A stretch of 64,000 nucleotides of DNA from Desulfovermiculus halophilus DSM 18834 (GCF_000620765.1 NZ_JIAK01000006.1:62001-126000); one strand, 5' to 3'; shown: positions 20,094 through 28,374, counted from the first letter of the stretch. Notes: generated from the letters alone by a model not told the origin. A program made the numbers and translations.

Positions 20094-21083
20094 TCAGGAC
20101 CGGAGAAAGGTCTTGGTCAGACTGTTCCAGCCCAGTTCAGGGCAATTCCCGTACACATCGGGCTGCAGCAATCCGCCGTCTGCGGCTAATGGCCCATGCA
20201 CCTCTTCAATCATATGTTCCAGGGTGGCCACTTCTTCGCTCAGCCAGTTCAGAGACTGTTCTTCATCCATGAGCCGTTTGAGCATGGACTTGATATCATT
20301 GTGCCGAACAAGCATCAGCCAGCCGTCCTCATAGGGCCGCTCAAAAGCCATTCCCGGCTTGTCTCTGACCTGCTGGTTGACATCCATAATGATCCCTTCC
20401 ACCGGGGACAGGGCCTCAGCTTCATGGTTGTCCCGGGCCAACCCCCAAGCCGGCTCGGCTTGTTCCACCACCTTGCCCATGACTGGAAGATCAAAGCGGT
20501 CGAAGGCCCCCAGGACCTTGAGGGCGAAATCATCCATGCCCACCCGGATGCACCCGCCGCTTTCCACTCTGGCCCAGGTATGGCCCATATGGAACAGATA
20601 TCCCTCCGGGATTTGAAAGCCCTTGACCTGATGCATTGTCTCCGGCCGGTCCACGCTGACTGCTGATAAGACCTCCTCCACGTACTGATCAAAATCGCAA
20701 TGGCTGCATTCGTAGTTGTAGGGGCAGCTTCGCCGGCCGACCCGCCCGGTCAGGCTGTGGCGGCAGAGGCGTTCCTTGTCCGATCTGCGGCGCATGGCTT
20801 CTTGCCAGGTCATGGCTTTTCCGGTCGCCGCCTTTTTTCGCATGGCCCGGTCGTACGAGCAGGTGGTGCAGTCGTAGAAGTTTGTGCACGGCTTGAAAGA
20901 GACCACGCCGGTCTGCATCCACAAGCAGGGGTGGGCGGCCTTGGCCTGTTCATCCGGCTGCACGCGCCAGATCTGTCCGCCCAGAACGGTATCAATTCCG
21001 GTTTGTTGTTGGGGATCCCGCTTCCTGGTCCGGGCGGAAGTAGAACCGTAGCCTGGGAAGTTCTGGTTGATCATGCTCATCAT
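20094..21083 (-). CDS. GcvH-like protein with duplicated Cys4 modules, lacking the lipoyl lysine (paralogue 2)
   Basis: Paralogue of the gene that follows it. The 329 residues hold two C-x12-C-x5-C-x2-C modules (ending CTTCSYDRAMRKKA and CSHCDFDQYVEE), then a GcvH-like domain with GHTWARVE, VGMDDFALKVLG, SPVEGIIMDV and PYEDGWLMLVR. Both paralogues end with HGPLAADGG or GPLAADGG plus a short tail. The lipoyl lysine is again missing (NHEAEAL precedes SPVEG). Start at 21083: AAGGAGG lies 6 bases before the ATG. The spacing of the four Cys modules in the two proteins is identical, so the cysteines are under selection. Role unknown. Confidence 0.72.
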   Translation of the reverse strand: MMSMINQNFPGYGSTSARTRKRDPQQQTGIDTVLGGQIWRVQPDEQAKAAHPCLWMQTGVVSFKPCTNFYDCTTCSYDRAMRKKAATGKAMTWQEAMRRRSDKERLCRHSLTGRVGRRSCPYNYECSHCDFDQYVEEVLSAVSVDRPETMHQVKGFQIPEGYLFHMGHTWARVESGGCIRVGMDDFALKVLGAFDRFDLPVMGKVVEQAEPAWGLARDNHEAEALSPVEGIIMDVNQQVRDKPGMAFERPYEDGWLMLVRHNDIKSMLKRLMDEEQSLNWLSEEVATLEHMIEEVHGPLAADGGLLQPDVYGNCPELGWNSLTKTFLRS

Positions 21084-21571
21084 AACAGCCTCCTTACAGC
21101 AGTTTTATATGCTTGGTCAGGGCAAGCCCCCGTAGGCATGTATGCTCAACGCCATAGATTCTTCAGTCGGTTTACTCCTTCAGAATGACAAGAGGGGCAT
21201 CAGAACTATCCTGCGGGGCGCCATTCTTTTGTCATCATGAGCGAGTCTGGGCGCAAAGGATCTCTCTGCCTTTACTTTTTCTAGAGGCAAAAGGCGGGCC
21301 ACATATCCAGGAAAGGGAAACGAGGAGAGGAGGAAGTTGATGGGCCGGGGATTTTGGGATCTGCTCAGCGAAGCGAGGACTTGGTGCCGCGGATCGACAG
21401 CACGGAGGCTCTGTGGTTTTTTTCTACAAGGGAGGAAGGAGCAAGGAAAGCAATAGGGATATTGTTCAATATAAACGGTGATTTGAGTGAGCAGGGCAGG
21501 TGTAGGAAACGACAACGGCCAATTCGTAAACTACAACACTTCATTAGTGGCTCGAGCACGCCAGCCACCGG
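21084..21571. other. Intergenic region with a genome-type repeat word
   Basis: Nearly 490 bases with no convincing gene; a minus-strand frame at 21180-21515 is low-quality. Around 21180-21260 there are words such as TTTGTCATCATGAGCG and AAAGGATCTCTCTGCC, resembling dispersed intergenic repeats of deltaproteobacteria. A minus-strand TATAAA near 21105 may belong to the promoter of the GcvH-like pair. Confidence 0.45.
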
Positions 21572-22120
21572 CTACCGGCGCGCAAGGCGGGCGATTTCTT
21601 CATCCAGCAGGATACGGCAGTAGCGGCAAAACGATTGGTCCTTGTGGTCAACATCCTTGATCCTTCGGCAGTAGTGCATGATACAGGCTGGATCCGGACA
21701 ATGCTTAAGGTGAAAGGTATGTCCCAGTTCATGCAGGGCTTCCTTGACGATCCGCTGGCTGAAAATGGAACCGGACCCAGCATCCGGCAGCCCGTCTGCC
21801 AGCCGATACATGGAGAGCATGGCCGCCCGGCCGCCCATTTGGGCTTCGCCGAAGACATGGGTCAGGATGGGGATGAACAGGTCCACATCAGTCAAGGCCA
21901 GGATCTTGAGCCACTGGTTCGTAGCGGCTTGGTCCAGGGCGGCAAGGATGGCTGTGGAGTGATATTGATTGCGGCTGAAGTGGTAGGCGAACTCAATGTC
22001 GTGCAGCAAAGGGGCAGTTGAAGCGGCCAGTCCGAAGGCCTGGCTTACAGCCAGCCGGACGGGTTCCAGGATGGAGGGCGGCGGCGAGGATATGGAGGTG
22101 ACCAGGATTTGGGCATGCAT
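21572..22120 (-). CDS. amzA: Archaemetzincin-type zinc metalloprotease
   Basis: Predicted zinc-dependent peptidase of the archaemetzincin family. The 182 residues contain the full signature: HELGHTFHLKHC (zinc-binding His130, Glu131, His134, His140), followed by the family's extra four-Cys site CPDPACIMHYC and FCRYC, which binds a structural second zinc. No signal peptide, so it is cytoplasmic. The ATG at 22120 follows an in-frame TAG and lacks a clear ribosome-binding site. It sits between the NtrC-type regulator and the Cys-rich GcvH-like pair, all on one strand. Natural substrate unknown for the family. Confidence 0.9.
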   Translation of the reverse strand: MHAQILVTSISSPPPSILEPVRLAVSQAFGLAASTAPLLHDIEFAYHFSRNQYHSTAILAALDQAATNQWLKILALTDVDLFIPILTHVFGEAQMGGRAAMLSMYRLADGLPDAGSGSIFSQRIVKEALHELGHTFHLKHCPDPACIMHYCRRIKDVDHKDQSFCRYCRILLDEEIARLARR

Positions 22121-22234
22121 GGCTGTAGATGTCTAGCCGAAATGAGGAATATATGGGCGCAAGCTCCCCTCAGCACCCAGGATAAACTGCAAACTCTTAT
22201 GCATGCACTTCCACCTCCTGGGGCCAAGAGCCGA

Positions 22235-23575
22235 TTACGTCTTGCTCAGACCGTAGCGTTTGAGCTTGTGGTACAATGTGGAGCGATCGATGCCCAGAAT
22301 CTCGGCCGACTTTTTGATGTTCCAGTTGGTCTGTTCCAGGATGGAGGCAATGTGCTCCTTCTCCATTTCCCGCAGGCTGAGATCCTGGGGTCCTCTGGAC
22401 TGGGCGCTACTAAAAATGGGCAGGTCCTGGGGCTGGATTGATCGGGACTTGCCGACCACCACTGCCCGTTCAATGGCGTTTTCCAGTTCCCGGATATTGC
22501 CCGGCCAGTCGTAGAGCATCATTTCGTCCAGGGCTTCCCTGCTTATGGAGCCGATTTCCTTGTTGGTTTCCTGGGCAAAGCGCAAACGGAAATGATCGGC
22601 CAGGAGCGGGATATCTTCTTTGCGCTTGCGCAAGGGCGGTATCTGGATGCTGATGACCTTGAGCCGGTAATAGAGGTCCTGGCGGAAGCTTCCGTCGCGG
22701 ACCGCCTGTTCCAGGTCCTTGTTGGTGGCGGCGATAACCCGGAAGTCGGCTTCTATGGGCTGAGTTCCGCCCACCCGGTAGAATTTTCGTTCTTCCAGGA
22801 CCCGCAGGAGGTCGATCTGCATGCGCACGGATATCTCGCCCACCTCGTCCAAAAACAGGCTTCCCCCGAAGGCCAGCTCCAAGCGGCCTTTTTTGGTGCT
22901 TTTCGCGTCGGTAAACGCCCCTTTTTGGTGTCCAAAGATCTCGCTTTCCATCAGGTGCTCGGGTAAAGCTCCGCAATTCACGGCCACAAACGGTCCCTGA
23001 GCCCTGGACGAGCGGGTATGGACGGCTTTGGCCACCAGCTCCTTGCCGGTTCCCGTCTCCCCGGTGATGAGCACAGTTGAGTCGGTGGGGGCAACCTCCT
23101 GGATGAGGTCAAAGACCTCCTGCATGGCCGGGGATTGCCCGATGAGATTCTCGAATTTGGTTCGTTCCTGGTGGGCCGCCCGCAAGTAGAGATTTTCCCT
23201 GTCCCGGGCCCTGCGTTCCAGGATCTTTTCAATAAGCACAGTCAGGGTTTCCGGCTCGAATGGTTTGAGCAGGTAGTCATGGGCCCCGTCTTTCATGGCT
23301 TCTACAGCCGTGGAGATGGAACCGTAGGCTGTGATCATGACCACAGCCGTATCCTGATCCAGATCCCGGATCTTTTTCAGGCCCTCCAGTCCGCTCATGC
23401 CCTCCAGCTTGATGTCCAGGAAGATGATATCGTATCTCGTCTGTCTGATCCGCTCCAGTGCTTTCTCCGCGCTGGCCACAGCCTCTACCTTAAAGTCGTC
23501 CCTGGCCAGCCAGGCGGACAGGGATTCACGCAGAATCAGTTCATCGTCGACTATGAGAATGCTCGCTCTGGCCAT
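22235..23575 (-). CDS. Sigma-54-dependent response regulator (NtrC family)
   Basis: A 446-residue activator with receiver domain (DDE at 10-12, phospho-acceptor Asp54), AAA+ domain (Walker A GETGTGKE, Walker B SLFLDEVGE) and a Fis-type HTH at the end (SAEILGIDRSTLYHKLKRYG). The sigma-54 contact loop reads GAFTDA instead of GAFTGA. The upstream frame extends to 23686, but GGGGAGGAGC just before the ATG at 23575 marks the start. It follows the Rossmann-PAS kinase by 17 bases, its likely partner. I found no convincing -24/-12 sites in the window to name targets. Confidence 0.92.
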   Translation of the reverse strand: MARASILIVDDELILRESLSAWLARDDFKVEAVASAEKALERIRQTRYDIIFLDIKLEGMSGLEGLKKIRDLDQDTAVVMITAYGSISTAVEAMKDGAHDYLLKPFEPETLTVLIEKILERRARDRENLYLRAAHQERTKFENLIGQSPAMQEVFDLIQEVAPTDSTVLITGETGTGKELVAKAVHTRSSRAQGPFVAVNCGALPEHLMESEIFGHQKGAFTDAKSTKKGRLELAFGGSLFLDEVGEISVRMQIDLLRVLEERKFYRVGGTQPIEADFRVIAATNKDLEQAVRDGSFRQDLYYRLKVISIQIPPLRKRKEDIPLLADHFRLRFAQETNKEIGSISREALDEMMLYDWPGNIRELENAIERAVVVGKSRSIQPQDLPIFSSAQSRGPQDLSLREMEKEHIASILEQTNWNIKKSAEILGIDRSTLYHKLKRYGLSKT

Positions 23576-23592
23576 GCTCCTCCCCTTACGCC

Positions 23593-25125
23593 TCAGTGGT
23601 ACCTGTCTTTGGGCTGTTTTAAGGGCAGGCAGACCCGGATGGATGTGCCCTGACCCGGATTGGAGGTCACATAGATTGAACCGCAATGCTGCTGGATAAT
23701 TCCATAGGCCACGGACAGCCCCAAACCGACTCCCTTGCCCTTGGCCTTGGTGGAAAAGAAAGGATCGAAAAGCCGGGGAATAGTGGACTCCGGGATGCCC
23801 ACCCCAGTGTCCTGGATCATGGCCGTGACCTTGTTCCGGTCATGGCTGGTGGCAACGTGCAGGGTGCCGCCTTGGGTCCCTTCCATGGCCTCTGCGGCAT
23901 TGGATATCAGGTTCATGAAGACCTGTTTTAGCTGTTCTCCGTCTCCAATGATGTTCGGGAGCAGAGGATCGAAATCTTTTTTGACCTGCACCCCGGAGAT
24001 CTTCAGGAAGTTGGAATTTAAGAACAGCAGATCCTCAAGCAGGGAGTTCAGATTCAAGGCGGCAGTTTCCAGCTTGGTCTCCCGGGAGAAGGAAAGCAGG
24101 TTGGAGGTGATGCGGCTGATGCGCCTGGTCTCGGTCTCCATAAGCCCCAGGTATCGGGTGAAGTCCTTCAGGTCCTGTTCGGTCAAGGCCCCTGATCCGG
24201 TTATGCGCTTCATGAGCAGGGTCAGGTTCAAAATCCCGGATATGGGATTGTTGATCTCATGGACTACGGAGGCGGACAGCTTGCCCAAAGAGGCCATTTT
24301 GTCCTGATGCAGGAGCTGTTCCTGCCGATTTTTGAGCTCCTGGGTGCGCTCTTCGACCAACTGCTCCAAACGGCGGTTTATCTCCTCGTCCTCCTTCTCC
24401 CGCTTGGTCACGTCCCGGCTGATTTCAATGAACTTGCTCAGAGAGCCGTCTTGCTCCCATATGGGGTAGATGGTGACTTCGATGTACACCACTTTGCCCT
24501 CTTGATTTACCCGGGGAAATATGCGCTGGCGCATTTCACGGGAGTCGATGACTTCCTGCAGGGGGCAGACGATGTCCTCGTGTTCGGTGCATTGGCATTG
24601 CCGGTTGATGTGCTGGAATACCTCATAGCATTTGTGCCCGATGACTTCTAAACGGGTGAACCCCATCTGATCCAGAAAGGCTGTGTTCACCTCCACAATG
24701 GTCATATCCGGAGTGATGACCAGGATGAAATCTTGAATGCCGTCCAGGATGGCCTCGATTTCCTGGGTTCTTTCCCGCAGCTTGTTGGCTTCATTGGTTA
24801 TTGACTCCCAGAACAGGCGGAAGGCCTGATAGGACATGATGCGGACGGTGTGGGGCTTGCTGTCCAGGACCTGGTAGAAGAGTTCCTGATCCGGACTGAG
24901 GATGATGATCAGCTCGATGCCATAGCAGGGGTCGAAGAGTTCGGAGTAATCCTGGACTGTGAGCAAACCCAGACGGCGGGCCATGACCATGCCCGGCGCT
25001 TCGGGATCAGGGTCAGCGACCGCGACCATTTTGGCGGCCAGGGAGGTATGCTCAAAATACTCTGCCGAAGTTGTCTCCAAAACATCGGCCGTGAACTCTG
25101 TCCCTCCAATAATGGCAATATTCAT
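23593..25125 (-). CDS. Histidine kinase with N-terminal Rossmann-like domain and Cys-containing PAS
   Basis: A 510-residue soluble kinase. Residues 1-110 look like a dinucleotide-binding or Gfo/Idh-type Rossmann fold (MNIAIIGGTEFTADVLE; AVADPDPEAPGMVMARRLG; IELIIILSP) and not like a usual sensor. A PAS domain follows (about 125-250), with C, CQC and CP clustered between residues 165 and 190, then a coiled coil, HisKA with His289 in SVVHEINNPISG, and a HATPase (NLISNAAEAM, DTGVGIP, GVGLGLS). Same strand and 17 bases ahead of the NtrC-type regulator, so a cognate pair. The signal could be a nucleotide or redox state; that is inference. Confidence 0.82.
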   Translation of the reverse strand: MNIAIIGGTEFTADVLETTSAEYFEHTSLAAKMVAVADPDPEAPGMVMARRLGLLTVQDYSELFDPCYGIELIIILSPDQELFYQVLDSKPHTVRIMSYQAFRLFWESITNEANKLRERTQEIEAILDGIQDFILVITPDMTIVEVNTAFLDQMGFTRLEVIGHKCYEVFQHINRQCQCTEHEDIVCPLQEVIDSREMRQRIFPRVNQEGKVVYIEVTIYPIWEQDGSLSKFIEISRDVTKREKEDEEINRRLEQLVEERTQELKNRQEQLLHQDKMASLGKLSASVVHEINNPISGILNLTLLMKRITGSGALTEQDLKDFTRYLGLMETETRRISRITSNLLSFSRETKLETAALNLNSLLEDLLFLNSNFLKISGVQVKKDFDPLLPNIIGDGEQLKQVFMNLISNAAEAMEGTQGGTLHVATSHDRNKVTAMIQDTGVGIPESTIPRLFDPFFSTKAKGKGVGLGLSVAYGIIQQHCGSIYVTSNPGQGTSIRVCLPLKQPKDRYH

Positions 25126-25544
25126 TGTCTCCCGGCCTTGTTGTCAGAGGCGATGTGACACGGACTCCTGCCGGTTGAAAATGGTGAGACATGGACACAG
25201 GAAAGTATGCGAATCTGCAGCTGAATGCATGAATGCCTAGGCGGCAGAGGTTACAGTTTTACAGTCAGCGGGGAAGTGTCAACACCGATATGTAAACTGA
25301 CCAGTGTTTAGTTGAGCACTTACAAACCCACATGCCTGCCAAGGTGCAGGCACGCTTTCGCTAACGAAGCATCCAAGCGATTTCGATACCGATCCCGATA
25401 GCGATTTGGATTATTTCAACTATTAACTAAAAACAGTTTTCATGCAAAAGCAGGACATGGGCCTAGACCGGATATGCCGTGCCCGGTGATCCGCTGAACA
25501 CAAGGCCGGGCCTGCCCCCTGTTCAAGGCAGGCCCGAGTGCCTT
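25126..25544. other. Intergenic region with hairpins
   Basis: No gene seen. Contains the hairpin TGCCTGC-N6-GCAGGCA (25333-25352), and CGGGCCTGCC-N10-GGCAGGCCCG (25507-25536) just past the receiver gene's stop. The latter could terminate the receiver transcript although it lacks a T-run. It also carries one arm of the inverted repeat described at 25378-25392. Confidence 0.5.
25378..25392. repeat. Left arm of inverted repeat flanking the receiver gene
   Basis: CGATTTCGATACCGA, exactly inverted at 26022-26036. Further related words lie inside both arms (AACAGTTTTCATGCAAAA at about 25433; inverted AACAGTTTCTCATACAAAA at about 25970). Confidence 0.6.
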
Positions 25545-25934
25545 TCAGATCTCCAGGAACTCCCGGACGCTTTTGACGACCTGATCCGTACAGTCCGGTC
25601 CCTTGGGGATGTAATCCTCGGCTTCCATGCTCATGGCATCGTATTGGGTATAGCTGGTGTCCGCTATGTGATCGGCAACAGCAGTAAGCATGACCACCGG
25701 GATGTCGGCGGTCCTGGAGTCGGCCTTGAGCTCCTTGCACATCTGGAACCCGTCCTTGACCGGCATCATGACATCCAAAACAATGATGTCCGGAAGGTTG
25801 GCGTTCACCCGGTCCCAGCCCTCCACACCGTCATAAGCCACATCCACGCTGCAGTTGAGCTTTTCGAGTTTGTTCTGCACAACGCTGACGAAATCCGGAT
25901 CATCGTCGACAACGAGGATTCTCTTTGTGGTCAT
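25545..25934 (-). CDS. Single-domain response regulator (CheY-like receiver)
   Basis: A 129-residue stand-alone receiver with DDD near residue 10, phospho-acceptor Asp in IIVLDVMMPVKDG (about residue 54) and a signalling Thr in VVMLTAV. The conserved Lys is present, but the following Pro is Gly (YIPKGP). There is no output domain, so it acts by protein contact or in a phosphorelay. ATG at 25934 has AGGAGG 7 bases upstream. It lies 419 bases from the kinase downstream and is flanked by inverted repeats. Confidence 0.88.
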   Translation of the reverse strand: MTTKRILVVDDDPDFVSVVQNKLEKLNCSVDVAYDGVEGWDRVNANLPDIIVLDVMMPVKDGFQMCKELKADSRTADIPVVMLTAVADHIADTSYTQYDAMSMEAEDYIPKGPDCTDQVVKSVREFLEI

Positions 25935-26021
25935 CTGCTTCCTCCTCAAGGTTTTTGTATGAGAAACTGTTATGAGTTATTCGTTCCTAGTTATCAGGAT
26001 CTGATTGGTAACCACTCCCAG

Positions 26022-26036
26022 TCGGTATCGAAATCG
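26022..26036. repeat. Right arm of inverted repeat flanking the receiver gene
   Basis: TCGGTATCGAAATCG, the exact inverse of 25378-25392. The rest of 25935-26159 shows only related repeat words and no gene. Confidence 0.6.
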
Positions 26037-26159
26037 TTTTGTATGAAAATACTGGGTGCAGTTCTTGCGTAGGACGCGGTTGCCCTTAACCGCTGTCCAT
26101 TCAAGATCCCAAATAACGGACAGTCATGGAGGCCGCAGCAGGCAAGCCCTCCGCCCGGA

Positions 26160-27089
26160 TCATACCGCAGGGCGGGGATGCAGGCCGCTGCGCTCAACGA
26201 TTTCCGGGACCTTTTCCTCCCATTCAATGGCCATGACATGAAAGCCGTGGACACCCTTGCATTCCTTGAGCTGCTGGATGGATTCCACGGCAATGGTGAT
26301 CCCCTCGGCAGCCTGTTTGTCCTTTGGAGTGTCGGACATGCGCTTGACCACGTGGTCCGGAATATCCATGCCCGGCACCCGCTTCTGCATGAACCTGGCC
26401 ATGCCCGCGGACTTGAAGGGGGTTATCCCGGCCAGGATATGGACCTTTTCATCCAGGCCCCTGTCCCGAACCCCCTTCATCCATTCCTCGAACTTTTCAA
26501 GGTTAAAAATGCACTGGGTTTGAATGAACTCCACACCGGCAGCCACCTTTTTGGCCAGTCTGGGCACCCGGATCTCAAACGGGTCGGCGAAGGGGTTGGC
26601 GGCCGCGCCGACAAACATCTGCGGCGGACGCTTGAGCTCGTCGCCACCGAGAAATTTCCCTTCGTCCCGCATGTGCCGGACGGTTTGGATCAGCTGCATG
26701 GAGTCCAGATCGTGGACGTTCTGGCCCTGGGAACAGTCGCCGAAGCTCTGATGGTCTCCGCTGAGGCACAGGATATTGTGGATATCAAAGGACGCAGCAC
26801 CCAGGATATCGCTTTGCAGGGCAATGCGGTTCCTGTCCCGGGTGACCATCTGCAGCACCGGCTCCACACCCATGAGCTTGAGCTGGATGCAGGCGGCCAG
26901 GCTGCACATCCGGGTGACCGAGGTCTGATTGTCCGTGATGTTGATGGCATCCACGTGATCCCGGATCATTTCCGCCTTTTTCTTGATTACCTCCGGGTCG
27001 CTCCCCCGGGGCGGGCCGCACTCCGAGGTTACAGCCAAGTGTCCGGCATTCAGGACCTTTTCCAGCGTGCTCGGTGTCTTCGTGCTCAT
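26160..27089 (-). CDS. metF: Methylenetetrahydrofolate reductase (MetF), MetV-coupled copy
   Basis: FAD-dependent reduction of 5,10-methylene-THF to 5-methyl-THF, the last step of the methyl branch, or its reverse during acetate oxidation. The 309 residues fold as the MetF barrel: TSECGPPRGSDPE near residue 22, INITDNQTSVTRM near residue 50, LQMVTRDRNRIALQ near residue 80, LCLSGDH and AGVEFIQTQCIFN. The start overlaps the metV stop by 4 bases (ATGA), the hallmark of the MetFV core of acetogen-type reductases. A second, distinct metF opens the same operon at 33721. Confidence 0.93.
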   Translation of the reverse strand: MSTKTPSTLEKVLNAGHLAVTSECGPPRGSDPEVIKKKAEMIRDHVDAINITDNQTSVTRMCSLAACIQLKLMGVEPVLQMVTRDRNRIALQSDILGAASFDIHNILCLSGDHQSFGDCSQGQNVHDLDSMQLIQTVRHMRDEGKFLGGDELKRPPQMFVGAAANPFADPFEIRVPRLAKKVAAGVEFIQTQCIFNLEKFEEWMKGVRDRGLDEKVHILAGITPFKSAGMARFMQKRVPGMDIPDHVVKRMSDTPKDKQAAEGITIAVESIQQLKECKGVHGFHVMAIEWEEKVPEIVERSGLHPRPAV

Positions 27090-27754
27090 GACTGCACATC
27101 CTCCCTGACGACTTTTCGCGGCCCCCCGGCCCGGTCCGTGGTCCAGTCCTTGACCGGCATCAGCTTCTCATAATCCTCCATCCGGTCCAGGGCGTTCAGG
27201 CGATCGATGATCAGCTGCCAGGCGCAGGGCAGCTCGGGGTTGATCTCGCACTTGCCCTTGGTCGATCCCCCGCATGGACCGTTCAGCAGGCGCTTGGCGC
27301 AGCGGGAGATGGGACAGATTCCCGCGGTCTGCCCCAGGATGCATTGCCCGCAGGCCTGGCAGCGCTCCGTCCACAGGCCGCGTTCTTCGGTCACCCCCAG
27401 AAAACAGGTGTTCACCCCGGGGTAGACCGGGAGGCGGGGATAGGTTTCGGCCATGAACTGCACCCCCACCCCGCAGGCCAGGGAAACAACGGCATCGTAG
27501 CGGTCAGCCACATCCCGGACCTCCTCCAGGTATTCCCGGTCGCACTGGCGCTCCAGGGTTCGTTCATCCACCCGCACCTCCTTGCCCTGGTTGAGAAAGG
27601 ACATGCGCAGGGTGGAGGCCAAAACCGCCACCTCCTTCTTGCCGCCCGCTTCGCAGACCGTGACGCATTCGTTGCAGCCCAGGATAAGCACGGAAGAGGC
27701 GTCCTTGACCATGTCCATGATCTCCTCGACTGGCTTCCGATCAGCAACAATCAT
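27086..27754 (-). CDS. metV: MetV: zinc/iron-sulfur partner of methylene-THF reductase
   Basis: The 222-residue partner of MetF. It has the GCNECVTVCEAGGKKE segment (about 26-41) and a Cys-rich C-terminal region: RCQACGQC, GICPISRCAKRLLNGPCGG and KCEINPELPC. These fit the iron-sulfur/zinc-binding MetV (MTHFR C-terminal-like) family, which passes electrons to MetF. It follows mvhD after a 185-base gap and overlaps metF. That MetV accepts electrons from the HdrL/MvhD proteins here is inference from gene order and from the Moorella-type complexes. Confidence 0.88.
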   Translation of the reverse strand: MIVADRKPVEEIMDMVKDASSVLILGCNECVTVCEAGGKKEVAVLASTLRMSFLNQGKEVRVDERTLERQCDREYLEEVRDVADRYDAVVSLACGVGVQFMAETYPRLPVYPGVNTCFLGVTEERGLWTERCQACGQCILGQTAGICPISRCAKRLLNGPCGGSTKGKCEINPELPCAWQLIIDRLNALDRMEDYEKLMPVKDWTTDRAGGPRKVVREDVQS

Positions 27755-27842
27755 GGTTCATCCTCACTTGGTCAGAGTACTTACTTCAGGGGTCAGGGGT
27801 CAGGGGGCAGGCTCCAGGAGCTTGGTCACAACCAAAGGGGGC

Positions 27843-27861
27843 CCAGTTTTTCAAAAACTGG
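27843..27861. repeat. Inverted repeat in the mvhD-metV gap
   Basis: CCAGTTTTT-C-AAAAACTGG, a perfect 9-bp hairpin in the otherwise gene-free 185-base spacer. It could be an mRNA processing or attenuation element; no downstream T-run of note. Confidence 0.4.
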
Positions 27862-27939
27862 CTTGAGACCGTAATATACGTCCCTGGCTCCCGGGTTGTG
27901 TCTGTTCCTGATTCCTGCCTCCGCCTCCTGAATCCAGAC

Positions 27940-28374
27940 CTACGCTGCTTTCGGCTTCCGGGCCGCCTTTAAGGGATTGGGCCCCAAACCACGGACGGTC
28001 TGGTCCATCTCAGCGGCGTACTGGGCAAAGCGGGGGCCTTCCCCGGATGACAGGTTGTACATGCCCACCCGTTCACCGCCCACGCCGACCTGATCCAGGA
28101 TGGCCCGGGCCTGCTCGACCCGTTTTTTGGCCCGCAGGTTGCCGGTCTTGTACCGGCAGTCCCCCTCCAGGCAGCCGACAATAAAGACCCCGTCCGCCCC
28201 TTTTTCAAAGGCGTGCAGGATATGCACCAGGTCTACCTTGCCGGTGCACGGAACCCGTACGATCTTGATGTCCGAGGGATAATTCAGTCGCATGGAACCT
28301 GCCAGGTCCGCGGCTGAATAGCCTCAGGCGTTGCAGCAAAAGGCGATGATGATGGGCACAAAGCCTTGGCTCAT
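27940..28374 (-). CDS. mvhD: MvhD-type electron-transfer subunit, selenocysteine-containing (UGA at codon 17)
   Basis: Small iron-sulfur protein linking HdrA-type flavoproteins to their electron donor. Read from the ATG at 28374, which overlaps the hdrL stop (ATGA) and has GAGGGGG upstream. The frame gives M-S-Q-G-F-V-P-I-I-I-A-F-C-C-N-A, then an in-frame UGA (28324-28326), then GYSAADLAGSMRLNYP and the rest of the subunit. The UGA falls at the third Cys of the family motif CCNxC-Y-x-GAD, where archaeal VhuD is known to carry selenocysteine. With Sec the protein is 144 residues, the normal length; without it the N-terminal cluster ligands are lost. A SECIS-like hairpin follows at 28289-28312. 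Other family cysteines are intact (VPCTGKVD, VGCLEGDC). Confidence 0.88.
28289..28312 (-). promoter_or_regulatory. Bacterial SECIS-like hairpin of mvhD
   Basis: Eleven bases after the UGA: CGC-GGA-CCU, loop GGC, AGG-U-UCC-AU-GCG. It has one bulged U and a G-containing apical loop, in keeping with SelB-recognised bacterial SECIS elements inside the coding sequence. Structure drawn by eye. Confidence 0.6.

Noticed and set aside
19104-21083. Glycine cleavage H proteins
   Set aside because: The lipoyl lysine is missing in both, Cys-rich N-terminal halves are added, and no gcvT/gcvP is present.
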